Assembly (NCBI GenBank): GCA_022839105.1
Contig: JALHDH010000076.1
Location: forward strand, 1-16,456
Direction of reading: 5' to 3'
DNA: 16,456 bases
Origin: a bacterium
GTDB taxonomy: Bacteria > Vulcanimicrobiota > Xenobia > Xenobiales > Xenobiaceae
Shown here: positions 14,461-16,456 of the stretch, one piece after another
How the letters are laid out: each line of letters opens with the position of its first letter
Position numbering within the stretch: the stretch's first letter is position 1
Position numbers and translations under genes: made by a program
Notes under the pieces: model-generated
Database searches by the model: none
What the model was told of the DNA's origin: nothing
Seen by the model: only the letters and a program-made list of their open reading frames with translations

Positions 14461-16456
14461 CTACACAGCCTCGAGCTCTTCCACCAGCTTCGGGACGATT
14501 TCTTCCACGTTCCCGATCAGGTAGTAATCACACATCTTGAAGATCGGCGCGTTGGGATCGACGTTGATGGCCACGATGGTCTCGGTGTTGGCCACCCCGA
14601 TCATGTGCTGGATGGCCCCACTGATCCCCAGGGCCAGGTACAGCTTGGGGCCCACCGCGGTCCCGGTCTGCCCGACCTGGCGGATCCTCTCGGTGAAGCC
14701 CCGCTCTACTGCGCTGCGCGTGGCCCCCTTCTCGACCTCGGTTCCCAGCTTCCGGCCCAGGGCCTGGCGCAGCGAATCCAGCAGTGCCTCGTAGTTGTCC
14801 CGGTTCTGCAGGCCTCGTCCGCCGCCGACGATGACCTTGGCCTCGAAGTTCACCTCGCCGTGGGCGATCTCGGTGGCCAGGACGTCCATGCACAGCTCCT
14901 GGGGGGTCAGCTCGACCTCGCGCCGGATCACCTCTCCGGTGCGGTTCGGGTCGTCGGGGTTGCGTTTCATCACGCCGGGACGAGCGGTCGCCATCTGGGA
15001 GCGGGAGTCGACCGTCGAGATGGTCGCCATGACGTTCCCGCCCAGGGCGGGCCGGGTCTGCAGGAGGATTCCGACCAGCCCCTTGCGCGTGCTGTCCCGG
15101 ATGTCCAAGGAGGTGCAGTCGGCCGTCAGCCCGCATCCCAGGCGATAGGAGACCAGGGGAGCCAGGACCCGACCCTGGGGCGTGGCGCCATACAGCACGA
15201 TCTGGGGCCAGAACTCCTCGATCAGGGCGGCCACGGCCTTCCGACAGGCCAGCGGGTCGTGCTCGGCCAGCAGGGGATGCTCGGTCAGGTAGACCCGGTC
15301 AGCCCCGGCGTGGATCAGCTCCTGGGCCAGAGGCTCGACCTGCGAACCCACCAGGGCCGCCCCGACCTTGACCTCCAAGGAACGGGCCAGCTCGCTGGCC
15401 TTGCCCAGGAGTTCGAAGGTCGAAGGGGTGATCCGGCCTTCGCAGTGCTCGGCCATCACCCAGACATCCCCCTTGAAGGCCGGGTCGAACTTCTTCATGC
15501 CCTCGAACATGTCGTCCAGGGCCTTCTCGCTGAACTGCCCCTTCAGGCTGGCGACCACCTGGGCGCGAAGCTCGTCGGTCATCTCGTAGAGGTCCTCGAT
15601 GCCGACGCCGCGCATCTGATCGGCCAGGATCCCGAAGGACTCGTTGTCCTTCTCGAGGCCCTCGAAGCTGCGCTCGAAGTTGTGGGCGCGACGACCGGGA
15701 AGGACGTAGTCCTTGGCGCCCTGGGCCGAAGCGGCGCCGCCGGAGCCCTGGTAGCTCTCGACCAGGGCCCGGGCCAGTTCTTTGGCATCGTGAACCTGCT
15801 GGCACTTGCGGTTGGTCTTGCCCGGGGGGAAGACCCGGGTCACCTGGGTCTTGGAGCCCTTGCTGCCGACCTGGGTGGCCTGGATATCGGCGGCTCCCCA
15901 CTGCAGGACCTGCATCTGCCGGGCCCGCCGGGTGCCCGCCAGGCTGGCGAAGAGGGGATGCTCGTACTTGGCGACGGTCAGGACGACGGGCAGGTTGCGG
16001 GCAGCCACCACCTGGCTCCCGCCGCTGATGATGCGCTTGAAGGTGAAGCGCCCGTCCTCGTAGGAAGCGTCGGTCAGATAGGCGATGCAGCCGATCCCGA
16101 GTTCCTCGGCCATCTGGGGAGGGACCTGGGCGGTGTCGCCATCCACCGACTGCATGCCGGCGACGATGAAGTAGTCCTTCTTCCCGCCGAAGAGGTCCTT
16201 TTCGATCTTGCGGACCGCGTAGGCCAGGGGATTGGCGGTGGCCACCGTATCGGCCCCTCCCAGGGCCCGATCGGTCAGCAGCACGGCCGCGTCGGCGCAA
16301 CGGCTCAAACCGTAGCGCAGGACCTCGTCGGCCATCGGGGGGCCCATGGTCAGGCAGACCACCTGCCCCTCCTCATCGCCGCTGAGCTGCTTCATCCGAT
16401 GGACGAAGGCCAACGCCTGGGCATCCAGCTCGTTGATGACGTTCTGCAGGCGACTG
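14461..16456 (-). CDS. Fused electron transfer flavoprotein EtfB-EtfA (5' end beyond right edge)
   Basis: The frame is open at the right edge, beginning within EtfB (SRLQNVINELDAQALAF, matching the usual INPYDEYALE region), so about 40 N-terminal residues are missing. EtfB features are CLTMGPPMADEVL, GGADTVATANPLA and SVDGDTAQVPPQMAEELG, and the nucleotide-site segment GSKGSKTQVTRVF. A helical, charged linker (about 15469-15750) leads into EtfA: VWVMAEHCEGRITPSTFELL, then the FAD domain with VIVGGGRGLQNRDNYE and QVGQTGTAVGPKLYLALGIS-GAIQH (near 14610-14679), ending in NAPIFKMCDYYLIGNVEEIVP. The protein collects electrons from flavin dehydrogenases and hands them to the adjacent ETF-QO. Normally EtfB and EtfA are separate polypeptides; here they are joined in the order B-A. 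It ends in TAG. Whether EtfB binds AMP or a bifurcating second FAD cannot be settled by eye. Confidence 0.93.
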   Translation of the reverse strand, partial: SRLQNVINELDAQALAFVHRMKQLSGDEEGQVVCLTMGPPMADEVLRYGLSRCADAAVLLTDRALGGADTVATANPLAYAVRKIEKDLFGGKKDYFIVAGMQSVDGDTAQVPPQMAEELGIGCIAYLTDASYEDGRFTFKRIISGGSQVVAARNLPVVLTVAKYEHPLFASLAGTRRARQMQVLQWGAADIQATQVGSKGSKTQVTRVFPPGKTNRKCQQVHDAKELARALVESYQGSGGAASAQGAKDYVLPGRRAHNFERSFEGLEKDNESFGILADQMRGVGIEDLYEMTDELRAQVVASLKGQFSEKALDDMFEGMKKFDPAFKGDVWVMAEHCEGRITPSTFELLGKASELARSLEVKVGAALVGSQVEPLAQELIHAGADRVYLTEHPLLAEHDPLACRKAVAALIEEFWPQIVLYGATPQGRVLAPLVSYRLGCGLTADCTSLDIRDSTRKGLVGILLQTRPALGGNVMATISTVDSRSQMATARPGVMKRNPDDPNRTGEVIRREVELTPQELCMDVLATEIAHGEVNFEAKVIVGGGRGLQNRDNYEALLDSLRQALGRKLGTEVEKGATRSAVERGFTERIRQVGQTGTAVGPKLYLALGISGAIQHMIGVANTETIVAINVDPNAPIFKMCDYYLIGNVEEIVPKLVEELEAV

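Noticed and set aside
11708..14524. 938-codon open frame on the plus strand across the membrane-protein gene, the palindromic element and ETF-QO
   Set aside because: It is antisense to a clearly recognised ETF-QO and crosses unrelated elements. Long antisense frames are expected at this G+C content, and the translation has no domain.
16411..16413. TTG at 16413 as the start of the fused ETF
   Set aside because: The frame continues to the right edge with recognisable EtfB sequence (INELDAQ) before this codon, so the gene is truncated by the window.

Overview
The window is about two-thirds G+C with tightly packed genes on both strands. It reads as a chromosomal stretch of an uncultured-type, high-GC bacterium. 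Lipoprotein and secreted-protein signals, an ETF:quinone oxidoreductase and a fused ETF point to a respiring heterotroph that oxidises acyl-CoA-like or amine substrates. I cannot assign a phylum from the sequence. UAG, UGA and UAA are all read as stops as far as can be judged: several intact genes end in TAG. No rRNA, tRNA, CRISPR array or complete insertion sequence is visible, and no gene-free stretch exceeds about 210 bases.

Left part (1-4257). A membrane sensor protein runs off the left edge on the minus strand. Diverging from it is a plus-strand operon of three genes: a lipoprotein with four internal repeats, a secreted protein with a proline-rich linker and a helical C-terminus, and a fold-type I aminotransferase that overlaps its upstream neighbour by ATGA.

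Middle part (4289-8968). Three minus-strand genes follow each other closely: an orphan beta-class DNA methyltransferase, a soluble coiled-coil protein resembling TelA/KlaA, and an unrecognised 325-residue protein. Diverging from the methyltransferase is a membrane-anchored HEAT-repeat protein.

Right-middle part (8970-11797). A minus-strand set is joined by two 4-base stop/start overlaps: an exported or anchored thermonuclease, a previously hidden 59-residue protein, and a GT-C type membrane glycosyltransferase. Diverging from it is a GNAT acetyltransferase reading frame that is intact apart from one in-frame TAG, where the family normally has Trp.

Right part (11798-16456). A multi-pass membrane protein of unknown role is followed by a 160-bp, almost fully palindromic MITE-like element flanked by CTAG. 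The element sits exactly at the stop codon of an ETF:quinone oxidoreductase. Five bases upstream of that gene ends a fused EtfB-EtfA protein that runs off the right edge. The oxidoreductase carries eight cysteines in its C-terminal ferredoxin region instead of the usual four. Together these two genes form an electron route from dehydrogenase flavins through ETF to the quinone pool.

The items most worth a second look are the palindromic element at the stop codon, the amber-interrupted acetyltransferase, the hidden overlapping small gene, the eight-cysteine ETF-QO beside a fused ETF, and the methyltransferase/TelA-like/unknown trio.
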